64,000 nt of DNA from Brachypodium distachyon (Eukaryota > Streptophyta > Magnoliopsida > Poales > Poaceae). The notes under the pieces are model-generated. The model had not been told where the DNA came from. It was given only the letters and a program-made list of their open reading frames with translations, and did no database searches. Position 1 is the first letter of the stretch. Each line of letters opens with the position of its first letter. The translations under genes were made by a program, and so were the position numbers. The stretch is from positions 21,659,501 to 21,723,500 of the forward strand of contig NC_016131.3 in the NCBI RefSeq assembly GCF_000005505.3. Direction: 5' to 3'. Shown in pieces: positions 1-18,523 of this stretch.

Positions 1-2624
1 GTATTGCTCAAATATCCCCTGTGAAGACTGATCAAATTTTAGTCAATGGGCACTCCTTGCTGCTTTAACAGAGTGGCTTCTCCTGTACTTCATTCTCATA
101 TGCTTTCTTCAAGTCCTCTGAAGCTACAGGTGTTGGAACATATACATTCAAGCTTGAAATCTCTCATATTGCATCAAAATACAAGGCATTATCCATGATC
201 TTACACAACATCAGGATATACCCAAGAGAAAACATGTACGAAAGGGAAGTACCGCCCTACCAAAGCTTCTAATTTTGTAGTGCTGCCAGGGCGTAGATTC
301 TTTTCCAGCACTGGCCAACCAAAGAGCAACAATAACAGCCTAAGAAAAAACATGTTTACTCGATAGCAGTCCACTGTAAATAGAAACAGAAAGCTATGAC
401 TGTAAAAAGTAAAAACTCATGTATTTCTACACTTTAGTCTTTAGTTGTATCCATGGCTTTAAACTCCACGACGTATGCAAAACTGATTGCTCAAGAAATC
501 CCTTCAGAATCTAGAAAAAACATCCTAAGCATGCTATAAACACGAAGAATAATTTCTTGGCATGTTTGCAACTGAAAATAGACATCATCAGGCCTAGATA
601 AACACTCAATTCAAAATTACGCAGATGGCAAATACCTAGGAAATAAATTTAATGAAGATTGTTACTACGTCAATAAGCTGTCCATTCAGAAAATCGACAA
701 GCATCAGCCAACCCAGGACCTGCAAATCATCATGTCATTTCTGATCAAGAAGAGTGCAAACAATACTTAGCGTGCTTGTTGCCAGTAATGGCCTGACAAG
801 AATGATTCAATCAATCTATTAGCCAAGATTAGTCCTGAATGCATTACTGGATGAACAGAAAGGTTGCACTTATGTATGCTCCTTGCATGAACGCAGAAGT
901 TTCCTATAGATGCATGGTGGAGAACAACTTTGGCTAAGGTGAAAGTCTCATTAGTACAAATTCGGAGTAAAATTACTCAGATAGGAATCTTGTCATCTTG
1001 CCACAGTAAAAAAGAACAAAAATTCTTGCATGTTTAATATGTGATATCGTAAAAAGAAATCTATGAAGTGCAGAAAATCATATATGATACCATAAATTGG
1101 CCCAGCTGAAAATTCAGGGGAGACCATTATCTAACAAGCCAGGCTTCAAGCCAATATCCCTCTGTAGAAATATTCATCCTGGTGCTACACTTAAGAACCA
1201 AGGTCAGGAATGAAATGACCCCATGATGAAAAGGTTATAGCAATAACAATGCTTTGTTGCTAGGAATCGGCAGGAATAACAACAGAAAGTGAACAATGAG
1301 CTAGAAAGCAGTACTTTAGCCTTGGGTAAAATAAAGTAATTAAACAAAATAATTGGTGATAGTGAGTGGATGATTGAATGCACTGCATTATTAACAACTC
1401 ATAATATTATCTAGTAAATTGTTAAAGAGCACATAAACAGGCAGGATTATATTAATGCCTGAAAGCAAAAGAAAGAACCTTGGTTTAAGAGCCTGGTATA
1501 GAAGGGAAGAACTTGAAGGAACGGGGCATTTTTTTGCCTCGCGGCAAGCAACTCAGCCATATATCTGGCGGACAAAAAAGCATTACTGTATTAGTATAAC
1601 ACAAGTCACTCTAACTCTATTGTTTTTTTTTTTGACCGGGTCTCTAACTCTATTGTTGTTTGTACAAATAGAACTGTAAGCTGAAGAGTAAAAATACTCT
1701 ACTTATATCATTCTAAGATTGACTTATATCATTCTAAGATTAATTTTCTGAAGATGACTCCCCTGCAACCCAATTTATTGACACTCAATTAAGAGATGTG
1801 TGGCATATACATAACAAAATTAACACAAAATTACAGAAGGGTACATCCAAGCTAATTGAATTACTACTCACAAAAGAACTATTAGCTCTTTCTATGTATT
1901 AACAATTGTTTGTATCCAGTTTGTTCTAACCTGTAATATGCCATGAAACAAACTTATCGTGGTCTACCTCGAGAATAAGATTAAACAGATTCCAACTAAC
2001 TTAAGAAAGAGAAAGGTATATGCCTCCTTGGTAAATCTGATATGAATTGCTTTGCATTACTATATTGTCGGAGAAATCAATGGTTTGAAGTCAAAATGAT
2101 TGATCGGTTCTGAGATATACCTTTTTATTCACATGAGTATCATCATGAGATTCATAGAACACCTTGTTGGTAGTCAGCATGAAGAAAGTAAGTGCTGCCA
2201 TCCTATGCATTTGTAACTGATCAAAATGGAGGGGGGTGGGGGTGAAAAACAACAAATGCACATGAGATTTGAATGACATGGCTGAATTTGTTTTCGCCAA
2301 CTCCATCTCTAGGTGCAATAACAATCAGTCAAGGGGCTCGACTAAGAGCATATAAGAGACAATATAAATACCATAATTTGGCAGACATACCTGTAAAAGA
2401 TAATACGTTCAGGATCATGTTTCAATCATGTTCCCTGGATCTAATTTGACAAGACATTTAAGTCTCAGTTTCAAGACCAGTAATTATGCATATATATCTC
2501 ACACATTAGTACACTGCATGAGTGCTAGACCAGAAATTTAAGATTCAAAAATTCAGATCACATAGTAACACTTCGAGTAAATCTAGACACACAAAATTCA
2601 TCCATTCGTGTTACCTTTTAGTGA
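1..2624. other. non-coding stretch, no gene recognised
   Basis: AT-rich sequence with only short, unconvincing reading frames. I recognise no protein domain, RNA gene or mobile element. If the GC-rich block near 3 kb is the first exon of a leftward gene, this stretch would be its introns and non-coding exons, but I see no coding exon that supports this. Confidence 0.4.
2019..2050 (+). repeat. 32-bp direct repeat, copy 1
   Basis: The 32 bases here (beginning tatgcctccttgg) recur exactly at 2764-2795. The copies are 745 bp apart. Copy 2 abuts an (AG)n tract and the GC-rich block; copy 1 lies in AT-rich sequence. This suggests a local duplication or a duplicated leader segment. Confidence 0.7.
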
Positions 2625-3119
2625 CTTGATTGCTGCAACTCGTTATTCTGAACTCTAAGTAACCTGCAGAAGAGAAACGATTAGGCCTGATAACTTGTTG
2701 TTGTTCTAGGAATCTAGGGTTAAAGAGCAGGGAGAGGAACCACATCAGAGAGAGAGAGAGAGGTATGCCTCCTTGGTAAATCTGATATGAATTGCGACGG
2801 AGACTGCGGCGCGCTAGAGGGCCTGGGAGACGGCGGGGCGGGCCTGTGCGAAGGCGGCGCTAGAGGTGCGGCGCGAGAGGGCAGGGGCGACGGCAGCGGG
2901 AGTTGAAAAGGAGGGCAGAGACGGGTGGGGAGCGTGCGAGGCGGGCTGAGGCGGGGCAGAGGAGAGGGCAGCGGGGGGAGAAGGCGGCGGCGGCCTCAGG
3001 GGAAGGGAAGGAGGAGGCGTCGTTGGAGGCTGGATGGGTGAGGAACTAAGGGGAAAAGAAAAGAAAAAAAGGGTTGGAGGGGCCGAAAGATTCTCCTGCG
3101 AGGGGAATTTCAACCTCAA
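2618..3119 (-). other. possible leader exons of a leftward gene
   Basis: On the minus strand, a GC-rich proline/serine-coding block (about 3119-2803) is followed by a CT microsatellite and then by a short segment at about 2666-2618. That segment is bounded by an acceptor-like ttctgcag and a donor-like gtaaca. This resembles the 5' untranslated exons of a plant gene reading left. The 101-codon frame in the GC-rich block is low-complexity and probably not protein-coding. No downstream coding exon is recognised, so this is inference from composition and splice-like sites only. Confidence 0.22.
2764..2795 (+). repeat. 32-bp direct repeat, copy 2
   Basis: Exact second copy of 2019-2050. An AG microsatellite (about 2748-2762) lies immediately upstream, and the GC-rich block 2796-3119 follows. 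Confidence 0.7.
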
Positions 3120-3419
3120 TAGTTAATCACTAAGCGCACACGGTTAGCAAATAATTCGTGTTAAATGAGTCTGATTGTGGGGCTATTACTACTCCGTGTA
3201 CGTTTAGTGGGATGGACGTTGGGATGAATATGTTGGTGACTTTATAATTAGTAGAGATAGAGATAGAGATTTGGAAGGCATACAATACCAAGAGACCCGC
3301 CTATGTGACATGCAGTTCTACTGGTTTATGAAGGAGTAACCGACGTATCACACACGTAAAAGGGTAGCCAGGGATCCACAAGAAGAGAGAGATGAGCAAC
3401 CTATGTATTTAAGAAGCTA

Positions 3420-3531
3420 TTCCTCCGTTCCATAATTCTTGTCGAAATATTACATGTATCTAGACACTTTTTAAAAATAGCTACATCCATTTTTGGGCAA
3501 ATTTGAGACCAGAATTATGAAACAGAGTGAG
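3420..3531. mobile_element. Stowaway-type MITE
   Basis: A 112-bp element flanked by TA on both sides, with imperfect terminal inverted repeats (tcctccgttccataattc against gaattatgaaacagagtga). It belongs to the same subfamily as the elements at 14852, 27430 and 41238: all share an internal 'gtcgaaatattacatgt...tagaca...tttttaa' segment. Confidence 0.85.
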
Positions 3532-3533
3532 TA

Positions 3534-4669
3534 CGATACATACACAACCTACCGGACGACCCCACCGGACTTGCCGGATACCCCCATTGTAAACACTCTT
3601 GCTAGGTGCTTCCCAACAATGCAATCAAAGCATTAGTACCATACCATATCGAGGCATCGACATTTCATCCCTCAAATTTATTTATCTAGCGGTGGCTGGA
3701 AGGACAATTGCAAAGACATTGCGGATGCTTGTATACTCAAGCTGCCATACAAGTTACCATCCATGGAACAACAATAGTAACAATTTGGTCTGAAAACTGG
3801 TCCAATCCATGATAAACAACACATACGATCAAAATGGCCAAACTTTTCATTGTGCTTAAAACTATGCCAACATCAAATATCCAGATTTCAAGAATAAGTT
3901 GTCGACATAGCTAGTCCAAAATGCAATTTATCATTAATAACTAATAGGATACCTAACTACTGTAGTAAGGTACGAAGAAATAAATGCAACGCACCGTTAG
4001 CTTGAAAGCATATTTCTCCATGCATCCATCATTGTGACACTGTGGTGAAGCTGATTTTCGTAATTCTTTCTAGACATTGGCCACAACTAGTAACAATCCT
4101 TTTAAGATGAGGTGTTTCTACATAACACCGTCAACCACTTCATACAAGATATTATTCCAAAATCTGAGAAAATGCCGCTCTCTTGAGCCTAACTACCCCG
4201 ACGTATTGCGGTCATGGATATGTTTGCTTTGCACTTTGACTATGGCTAAATGATTTTTTGGATAAGGCCTAACGATTTCATTGTGTATAGAGTAGATCAA
4301 TTTTGATTTTCGGTGTTAAAACTTAAAAGAACACACGCATTGTTGGACCAAGCTACGCAGCGGCGCCTCACCCCGTGCACGCGCCAGCTTCCGGTCCTAC
4401 GCGCGCTCGCTGCCGCTGGCGACCAACGCTCTAGCTCGCTGCAAAGCCCCATTGTCTCGCGCGGCCGACGCAAGCGCATACGCAAGCGCAGCACAGTCGG
4501 TCCAGCAGCTTGGCACAGGTCACGGTCTCACGGAGTCATCTTGCTTTAGCATTTTTTCATCTCCAAAAGTTGCAACGATTTTTCATTGTATATAAATTTT
4601 TGATCGGGTAGATAAGAATTCACCAGTACATATTAGAGTACCTTAAAAATCAGAGTCAGTTTGTATATA
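3534..4669. other. intergenic, no gene recognised
   Basis: Mostly AT-rich. A GC-rich island at about 4340-4520 has overlapping short frames on both strands (78 and 65 codons) but no recognisable product. It could be a captured gene fragment or a CpG-rich relic. Confidence 0.4.
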
Positions 4670-5600
4670 TCACGAGGTCGTACTTATTGGCTTATTTGTG
4701 CCGGTTTATCGAAACATATTTTCTGATTCAGTTTTGCTTACTTGTCCATTTATCCACGCCTACTTAACGACTTATCCATACGTAGTTATCAGGTCAACTG
4801 TTCCTAACTTTCAAATTATCGTGTCTACTTATCGGCTTATCTACACGTACTTGCCAGATTAATTATGCCTACTTATCAGGTTAATCGTGTCTACTTGCCA
4901 GGTTAATTATCCATACTTTTCAGGTTGTCCACGCCTAGTTATCGGTTTATCCGCACCTAGTTATTAGCTTAACCGTGCTTACTAGCCAAGTTAATTATGT
5001 GTACTTGTCAGGTTAACGATGTGTACCTGACAAGTTGTCCACGTCTAGTTGGTTTATCCACACCTACTTGCCAGGTTAATTCTATATACTTGCCAGGTTA
5101 ATGATGCCTACTTGCCAGGTTGTAACCGTACTTATCGGCTTATCCACATTTAGTTGCATATTAACCGTGCCTACTTGTCAGGTTAATTATTCTTACTCGT
5201 CGGGTTGTCCATGCCTAATTATTGATTTATCCACAACTACATGTCAGGTTAACTGTGATTACTTACCGGGTTAACTATGTATATTTGTCAGATTAACTAT
5301 GCCTACTTGCCAGGTTAAGTGTGCCTACTCGGTTTATTCACGTCTACTTATCAGCCATAGCTACTTATCAGAGTGTAAGTGTGTCTACTTGCTAGATTAA
5401 TTATCCTTACATGTCAGGTTGTCCATGCCTGCTCGCAAGGTTAATTAAGACTAATTGCCATGTTAACTGTATCTACTTGCCGACTTCTCTAAGCTTACTT
5501 ACCTGATTAATTATGTCTAATTGCCAGATTAACCCTGACCGCGTTAAGTGTGTCTAATTGCCAATTTAACCAGTTATCTATTTTCCTCGTTTATACACGC
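4670..5600. repeat. 22-bp minisatellite array, about 40 degenerate units
   Basis: A tandem array with consensus close to TACTTGCCAGGTTAATTATGCC. Most successive units are exactly 22 bp; a few are 17-21 or 24 bp. Variant classes recur: 'gccaggttaattat', 'tcaggttgtccacgcc', 'tcggtttatccacacc' and 'agcttaaccgtgcc'. This gives a loose higher-order pattern. The reverse complement of the core, TTAACCTGGCAA, is the same motif that fills introns of the Ulp1/FAR1 region at 28-38 kb. No open frame persists through the array. Confidence 0.9.
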
Positions 5601-6699
5601 AAAGTAACCATTCAGGAGAATGTATCAACATTACACAGACTACCTCAATCACAGCAAGATTGTCCAATCCTCGAATCAAATTTCTTCCCATAGCGGAGCC
5701 CCCTCGGATGATCAGAGCATCATCATATAGCTATAATCTGGCGGACAAATCCACTAGGAGCACTAGACACGCAATCTGAACATAAATCCATTAACAGAAC
5801 GTACTTGGAACACACGGAGTACTACTCTTGCAGCCATGGAATCTACGCATCATGGATGTGGTCCCGCGACGCAACGACGATGTGGTGAGCTCGAGGATGA
5901 ACACTGCAGGCACGGGCGAAGATGACGGCCCCCTCAGTGCCAGCCACGGCCCGGCAAGCGCCTGACTTGCCCCTCTGCTGCGTCCGTGCCGTGCTCCACC
6001 GCCCCGGCCCGCCTGCTCCTCCCCTCTGCTGCGGCAATGCCGTGCTCTGCCGCCGCCTGCCACAGCCCGGCCCCGCGACTGACTTTCCCTCCGCTGCGTC
6101 CGTGCCGTGCTCCGCCGCCGCCGCCTGCCCCGGCCCTGCGCCCTGTCCCTTCGAGCCGCCGTGCCGCCATAGAATCTCCGCGCATTGTTTCGTGCTGGGC
6201 CCCTGCCTCAATACTTGTCGAGACGTACCGTAGGCCCGTAGCTGGGCCCCTGGCTCAGTTCCGTGCCGACTGCCGAAGTGTGCCCAGCACAAGTCCAGCC
6301 AGGCTCGCTTCTCCTGAGTCCAGAACCGACCCGTTCCCGAACCGCCTCTCGCGGATGTACATCGATGTCACCGGTTCACCCCCTGCCCCGACCGAGAAAA
6401 ACCGCCCCGACCGAATCGCTCCGCTCCCATCTCCTTCTCCTCTCGCTCCACAAGGCGACGTCCACGGCGAACAAAACCTAGCCGCCACACAGCCGCCGCC
6501 GTCCTCCCCGTCGGTAACTCCGGTGACGCTGCTCTCTCCCGGCGACGCCGCCCACTGCCGCTGCCCTCTCCCCCCTCCCCCCCCGCCCGCCCGCCCCTCG
6601 CGGCAACTCTCGGCGACTACAGCTGCATCCGTTGCCATCCTCCCCTCGGCATCATCCCGGCGAGTACCTCTGTTGCCAAAAAAATCTCCCGCCGAGGTG
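5601..6699. other. GC-rich region upstream of PRP16
   Basis: Rises from AT-rich to very GC-rich. Around 5966-6150 there are three degenerate copies of a roughly 50-70-bp C-rich unit containing 'ctctgctgcg' and 'tgccgtgctc'. This makes long proline/arginine-rich frames appear on both strands (252 codons plus, 149 codons minus). These frames look compositional, not coding. The region probably includes the PRP16 promoter. Confidence 0.45.
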
Positions 6700-6959
6700 T
6701 CCAGGAGCAGAGCTTGGGGCCGAACAAAAACCCAAACTCCGTAGTTGGACCGTGGAGTGCTGAACTGAGCAGCAGGAGCAGATTTCGTGGATTTTGGGGA
6801 GCGGAGGGCTCCCGAACAGGCGAAGCTAAGGTCTGAATCCCCACTCCAACCCGCTCAGCCGACACCTCGTCCTCCCTATTCCGCTTCTCCACCGGCAAGC
6901 TGCTACCAGCCGCTGCCGGCGCTCCTGACGCGGCTTGTGGCACCGCACCGCTCGCCCTG
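6700..6959 (+). promoter_or_regulatory. likely 5' leader of PRP16
   Basis: GC-rich sequence directly upstream of the PRP16 start codon. Transcription presumably starts within or upstream of this stretch. I see no clear TATA box, as is usual for plant housekeeping genes with GC-rich leaders. The exact start cannot be placed. Confidence 0.35.
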
Positions 6960-14305
<7,346 letters not shown>

Positions 14306-15245
14306 CTTGAACTTGCAGTTTTTTTGTAGACCGAGGCAACTTGTATAATAGCTATGTTGTTGATTCGTGAGCTAATGTAGACATGTAGTATGAGGTCTGC
14401 ACTCTGGAGTATGTATGATACACACGCAATTGAAATGTAACATTCAGTTACGTGGGAGGGAACAAAAATGGTAGTAGTATCAAACTCCTGTCACGACGAC
14501 AAAAAATTGCAGTTGATGTTTCCTTCTTTTTATGTATATTTGTAACCAAGTTTTGGTTCAAATTGCCCTGCACACAGACGGTTCATGTATGATTTCCTAT
14601 CCGATACTCCAACCGTATGTTTTATTTCGTGTGCCTCCTTGGTCCTCGACAGATTCTTTAGCTCGAGTTTAGCTCCATCTGGAACACAGGGAGTCAAAAC
14701 ACAGAAAGTGATGGAATATGAAGCGATATCGTCCAGTACAGATCAGCTCTCTTTTTTTGAACTGTTCCACTACAGATCAGTTCAGTTACTCAGTTGGGTG
14801 GTGAATTAACTGAAATCGACGATGCTCAGGAACACACGTTGTTGCGAGCTACTTCCTCTGATCTTAATTCTTATTCTTGACTCAAATTTGCTCAAATATG
14901 GATGTATCTATTCTTAAAAAACGTCTACATACATGTAATATTTCGACAATAATTTAAAATCAGAGAGAGTAGGCTAGTACTCCGTAGTTTCATCAGCAAT
15001 ATGTGGAGCAGGGAAGTGATGTGTGCATTGAGTAGTGAGTGCTCATGTCTTATGTAGCTCACACCTAGGAACTTAACTGTAACTATGTCAGAAAAGGAAC
15101 TGAACTGCAAGTCTACAAGAAATCAACCCGCCGCAGCCACCGAATTGCCACAGAAAAAATAGTGTGCGCCTTCTCTTTTTGAACCTACAAAAATGTAGGT
15201 TTGTAGGTTCTGCTCATAATGCTGCCAGCCTCATTCATCATAAAC
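14306..15245. other. PRP16 3' UTR and intergenic spacer
   Basis: The first few hundred bases after the PRP16 stop are AT-rich and probably include its 3' UTR and polyadenylation site. The remainder has no recognisable gene apart from the MITE at 14852-14969. Confidence 0.5.
14852..14969. mobile_element. Stowaway-type MITE
   Basis: A 118-bp element with TA on each side (14850-14851, 14970-14971). Terminal repeats are cttcctctgatcttaattc / ...aatttaaaatcagagagag. It is in the opposite orientation to the related copies at 3420, 27430 and 41238. Confidence 0.85.
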
Positions 15246-15249
15246 AAAA
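15246..15249 (-). terminator. Pol III terminator of tRNA-His
   Basis: On the minus strand a TTTT run follows the tRNA 3' end by about 7 nt, the usual RNA polymerase III termination signal. Confidence 0.6.
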
Positions 15250-15256
15250 CTTATTA

Positions 15257-15328
15257 TGTGGCTGCTGGGATTCGAGCCCAGGTCTCCACGGCCACAACGT
15301 GGAATTCTCACCACTAAACTACAGCCAC
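15257..15328 (-). tRNA. tRNA-His (anticodon GUG)
   Basis: Read on the minus strand, this 72-nt sequence folds as a complete cloverleaf. The 7-bp acceptor stem is GTGGCTG/CAGCCAC with discriminator A. The anticodon stem is CCACG/CGTGG with loop TTGTGGC (anticodon GTG). The T arm is CTGGG CTCGAAT CCCAG. There is no intron, and the CCA is not encoded, as expected for a nuclear gene. The extra G at position -1 would be added after transcription. Box B (ggctcgaatcc region) is intact, and a T4 terminator follows. It lies in the spacer between PRP16 and the PMD gene, independent of both. Confidence 0.93.
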
Positions 15329-15618
15329 TTTGTTGTACATAATGACTCATTCCTTTTAATAACATAATTTGTGTCGCTCTAGGACGATTTGTAAGTAGAG
15401 CTGTACTGTAGAAGTGTAAGACTACCAGCTACTGACGGGGTCGACGGGGGGAGCACCGGAGCACCCACTGGCCCCGCTGGCCTCATGCGCAAACCCTGCC
15501 CTGCTTCATTCTCTACCTTCAGGACTCTGCCCAAGGGGAAAGGAAAACAGGTGCCCTAACCGCCGGAGGCGGAGGTGAGCGGCGCGTCCCCGGCTCCTCG
15601 ACGGGGAGTAGGTACTTT

Positions 15619-16052
15619 CGTCCTACTCCTCATACTTGTTTACCTACCTTACCTGGGCTCGCGGGAGGCCTCGGTCTCAGATCCATCGATGTCGATTCTT
15701 CCTAATCTTATTTACGGGGCCGCGGTAGGCTGGTAGGGGGCTTCGTGAGTGGAATGCCGTGAAAAAAGGTCGTGCTGGGGGCTAGTGCAGTGTATATTTT
15801 TGCCATGCATGCCGAGCGTGTTCGTTGGTGGCAAGTCGTCCTACTCCTCATACTTGTTTACCTACCTTACCTGGGCTCGCGGGAGGCCTCGGTCTCAGAT
15901 CCATCGATGTCGATTCTTCCTAATCTTATTTACGGGGCCGCGGTAGGCTGGTAAGGGGCTTCGTGAGTGGAATGCCGTGAAAAAAGGTCGTGCTGGGGGC
16001 TAGTGCAGTGTATATTTTTGCCATGCATGCCGAGCGTGTTCGTTGGTGGCGA
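15619..16052 (+). repeat. 218-bp tandem duplication
   Basis: Two almost identical copies in direct tandem (about 15619-15836 and 15837-16052). The period is 218 bp and there are very few differences, for example gtaggggg versus gtaagggg. Both copies hold a GC-rich first half and a 'tgccatgcatgccgagcgtgttcgttggtgg' type second half. The near identity implies a recent duplication. Confidence 0.9.
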
Positions 16053-16930
16053 GTGATTGCGCCGCTGACTTAGCATTTACCGAATATGTGCTTGCTGGAT
16101 TTACCGCAGGTCTGGCGCTGGTTGGTTTGGAATTTCAGATCACTGGGTGCGTGGTGGTGATCATAAGAGTGAATTGTGCGCTTGGATGGTTCATTTAACC
16201 GGACTGTGAATTCCCATTTTAGAACTGTTCCGCATTGTGCTGGTGCATCACTATAGGAAGGATCACGTTTGGATGATTTGGTGTTTTTCCCTTGCTGGGG
16301 TTGTTGTTATACTTGGCTTAACAAGGCATTAATGGAAGCAAATTTTAGGCACAGTTTTCGGTAAACACAATATGCATTTTGTTATGACTGTACAAATGGC
16401 GTTCAGTGGATTTAAAAAAAAATGATACATTGTGCTCATGATAGGATTGTCTGCTTACATATGTAGTTTGTGTATGTGTGTTTCAGTGTGTGTGATCCCT
16501 CATAGTATAGTAATCTGAGATGCTATAATAATAACCAGTGTGGGAAGCACGTGATCAGTGGTTCATCTCCCCCAAATGCAGATTACAAATAGAATGTTCT
16601 TTATACCAATTTTCCTCCAAAGTGATGAGATAGGTCAACTGGTCTGGGCAAGGCTCTGATTTTGGTTTCTTTCCAATTTGAGCCTGCCATTCTACTCCGT
16701 ATTTTTTAGGCAACCATGGTTTGTACTATGTACCATAATTATCAGATTTGCTCAATTGGGCTTCAAACCCCGATCCCAATTGATCGATCTAGATTGGGTT
16801 TCGGGGTCACATTGATTCGAGTGGGATCCGTGGCCCAATTCGTCGATTTCTTGTTCACAAAGTTGCAGGCTGCTTGACATCAAAATCGGGAAGATTAGCC
16901 TCAACTAACCTGTTTTGAAGAACGGCTTAA

Positions 16931-17125
16931 CCTACAGTAGCTTCCCTTTTGCCCAGCAAGCCAGGACCGCAGGGATGAGGAATTTTTCCAAGAATGACTT
17001 CACCAACAGTAGCTTCCCTTTTGCCCAGTAGGCCAGGACAGCGGGGATGAGGAATGTTTCCAAGAATGACTTCACCTACAGTAGCTTCCCTTTTGCCTAG
17101 TAGGCCAGGACTGTGGGAATGAGGA
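16931..17125 (-). repeat. 72-bp tandem repeat, 2.7 copies
   Basis: Unit starts fall at about 16931, 17003 and 17075 with an exact 72-bp spacing. Each unit contains 'acagtagcttcccttttgcc' and 'gatgaggaa'. Because 72 is a multiple of three, a minus-strand frame (17358-16927) repeats a 24-residue unit containing PGLLGKREATVGEVILG. The flanking translated sequence is not recognisable, so coding is uncertain. Confidence 0.85.
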
Positions 17126-18523
17126 AGACGTAGTGGCTGCTGGACGGCATATCGCCGCTGAGCCGCGGCAGCTCCTGTGGCTTTTGCCTGCGTGCATGGC
17201 GGACAGTGTCTCCTTCCGGTGTGGTGCAGCAGCTCCTCCGGTGCCTGGCCAGTACTGTGACGCAGAAGCAGACGGTGACTGCAGCAAAGTCGTGGTGGCC
17301 AGTGCCACGTGGATGCATCGGCGGGGGGCCTTTTGGAGTCGGGAAATTCCTGGGACAAGAATCTAAAGCGAAGGAATTGAGCAATGTGTGTGATTTGGAT
17401 TTGGGAGAGAACATGTGGCCATGTGGGGGAATTTTGGAGAAGATGCCGTGGAAATATTAGAGAAGACGAAAGGTGTGCCTCTAAGGTTTTAACTGCAATT
17501 TCCCCTCCTGTACATGCACATGGAATTTCTAATCAGTTTGTAGTTAGGAATTTAGTGCCTGTAAGTAATTTTGGAAGACGATGGGTCTGATTTCCAACTA
17601 CTTCACTCACAGTGCGACATCAAAAGAAATAGCGCCATGGATTGTCTGACCTAGTTTACACAATGATTTAGCGTCAGAGGTTGTAGAATGAAACCAAAAT
17701 TCATGCACTTGCATGATTTAAGCATTCAAACCTTGTAGAATGCCTAGAACATTCATTACAAAAGGTTGAAAGATATTATGACTATTCAAATAATTGCCCT
17801 CTTTTTTTGTCTTGCTAGATAGCCCGAGCAATATTAGTTCAGGCAAAAGCATTATTGCTAGAGTAGGTTTTTTGTGGTGCTCCAAAGATGTACCATATAC
17901 GTCTAAACCGCTGAATATTTAAGGACAAAACAATCTACTGTTACCCAGCGGGAAATAAAGTTCTGCACCTGCCACTTTTTAGATTTTAGAACAAATAGTG
18001 GCTATTTACCTATGTTGCATCTTGCATGTGTATGTAATGCACTTAACACGCGCTTTCCCAGCATTGGGAATGGTGGGTAGTTGGCAAATGATATGGTGGG
18101 AAGAATATCTAAAAGCTTTGTTAACAAAAAAAATGTATGCATCATACACATGCTTTTTCTGAAATTCGGAATTATTGTGTGCTTGACTGTATCTGTGCTG
18201 CACAAGTATCCGTTGGCTTAGCAAACCTTATGAATTATTTGAGCGGATCCAAATATTCCATCATAAATGGTGTATTTGAATTTAGTGATTATTGCTCATC
18301 ACTTTTGAACAATTATAAGAAATGATGGGGTTTTCTTGTCATTATTCTTTGATATGCACTGTACTACTTGAAGTTTTTTCTTCTCTTTTTACACATCATT
18401 TGCATCATTTGTATCTGCACAAATGTTAACATCCCTGATTCCCTGTTCTGTCTACTTTTTCCCCCAACAATAGTGGACTGAGAATAATTACTTGCATTCT
18501 CGCATCATGTTTTCCAGGACAAG

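Larger units (their letters stand above)
15400..18517 (+). other. probable leader and leader intron of the PMD gene
   Basis: GC-rich sequence at 15430-16050 has the look of a transcribed plant leader. An acceptor (ttttccag, ending 18517) sits 6 nt before the PMD start codon, so the translated exon is preceded by an intron whose donor lies somewhere upstream. The stretch holds a 218-bp tandem duplication and a 72-bp tandem repeat, listed separately. I see no other gene. Confidence 0.4.

Noticed and set aside
1455..1679. 74-codon plus frame
   Set aside because: Low-complexity T-rich end, no homology I recognise, and no flanking gene signals.
4670..5600. CRISPR-like array (regular short repeats)
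   Set aside because: Units are contiguous 22-bp degenerate repeats without unique spacers, in a plant nuclear context. It is a minisatellite.
5843..6744. Long frames on both strands (149 codons minus, 252 codons plus)
   Set aside because: Overlapping proline/arginine/alanine-rich frames in both directions in a GC-rich tandem-repeat region. They lack domains and are best explained by composition.
15164..15367. 67-codon plus frame across the tRNA
   Set aside because: It is the antisense strand of the tRNA-His gene.
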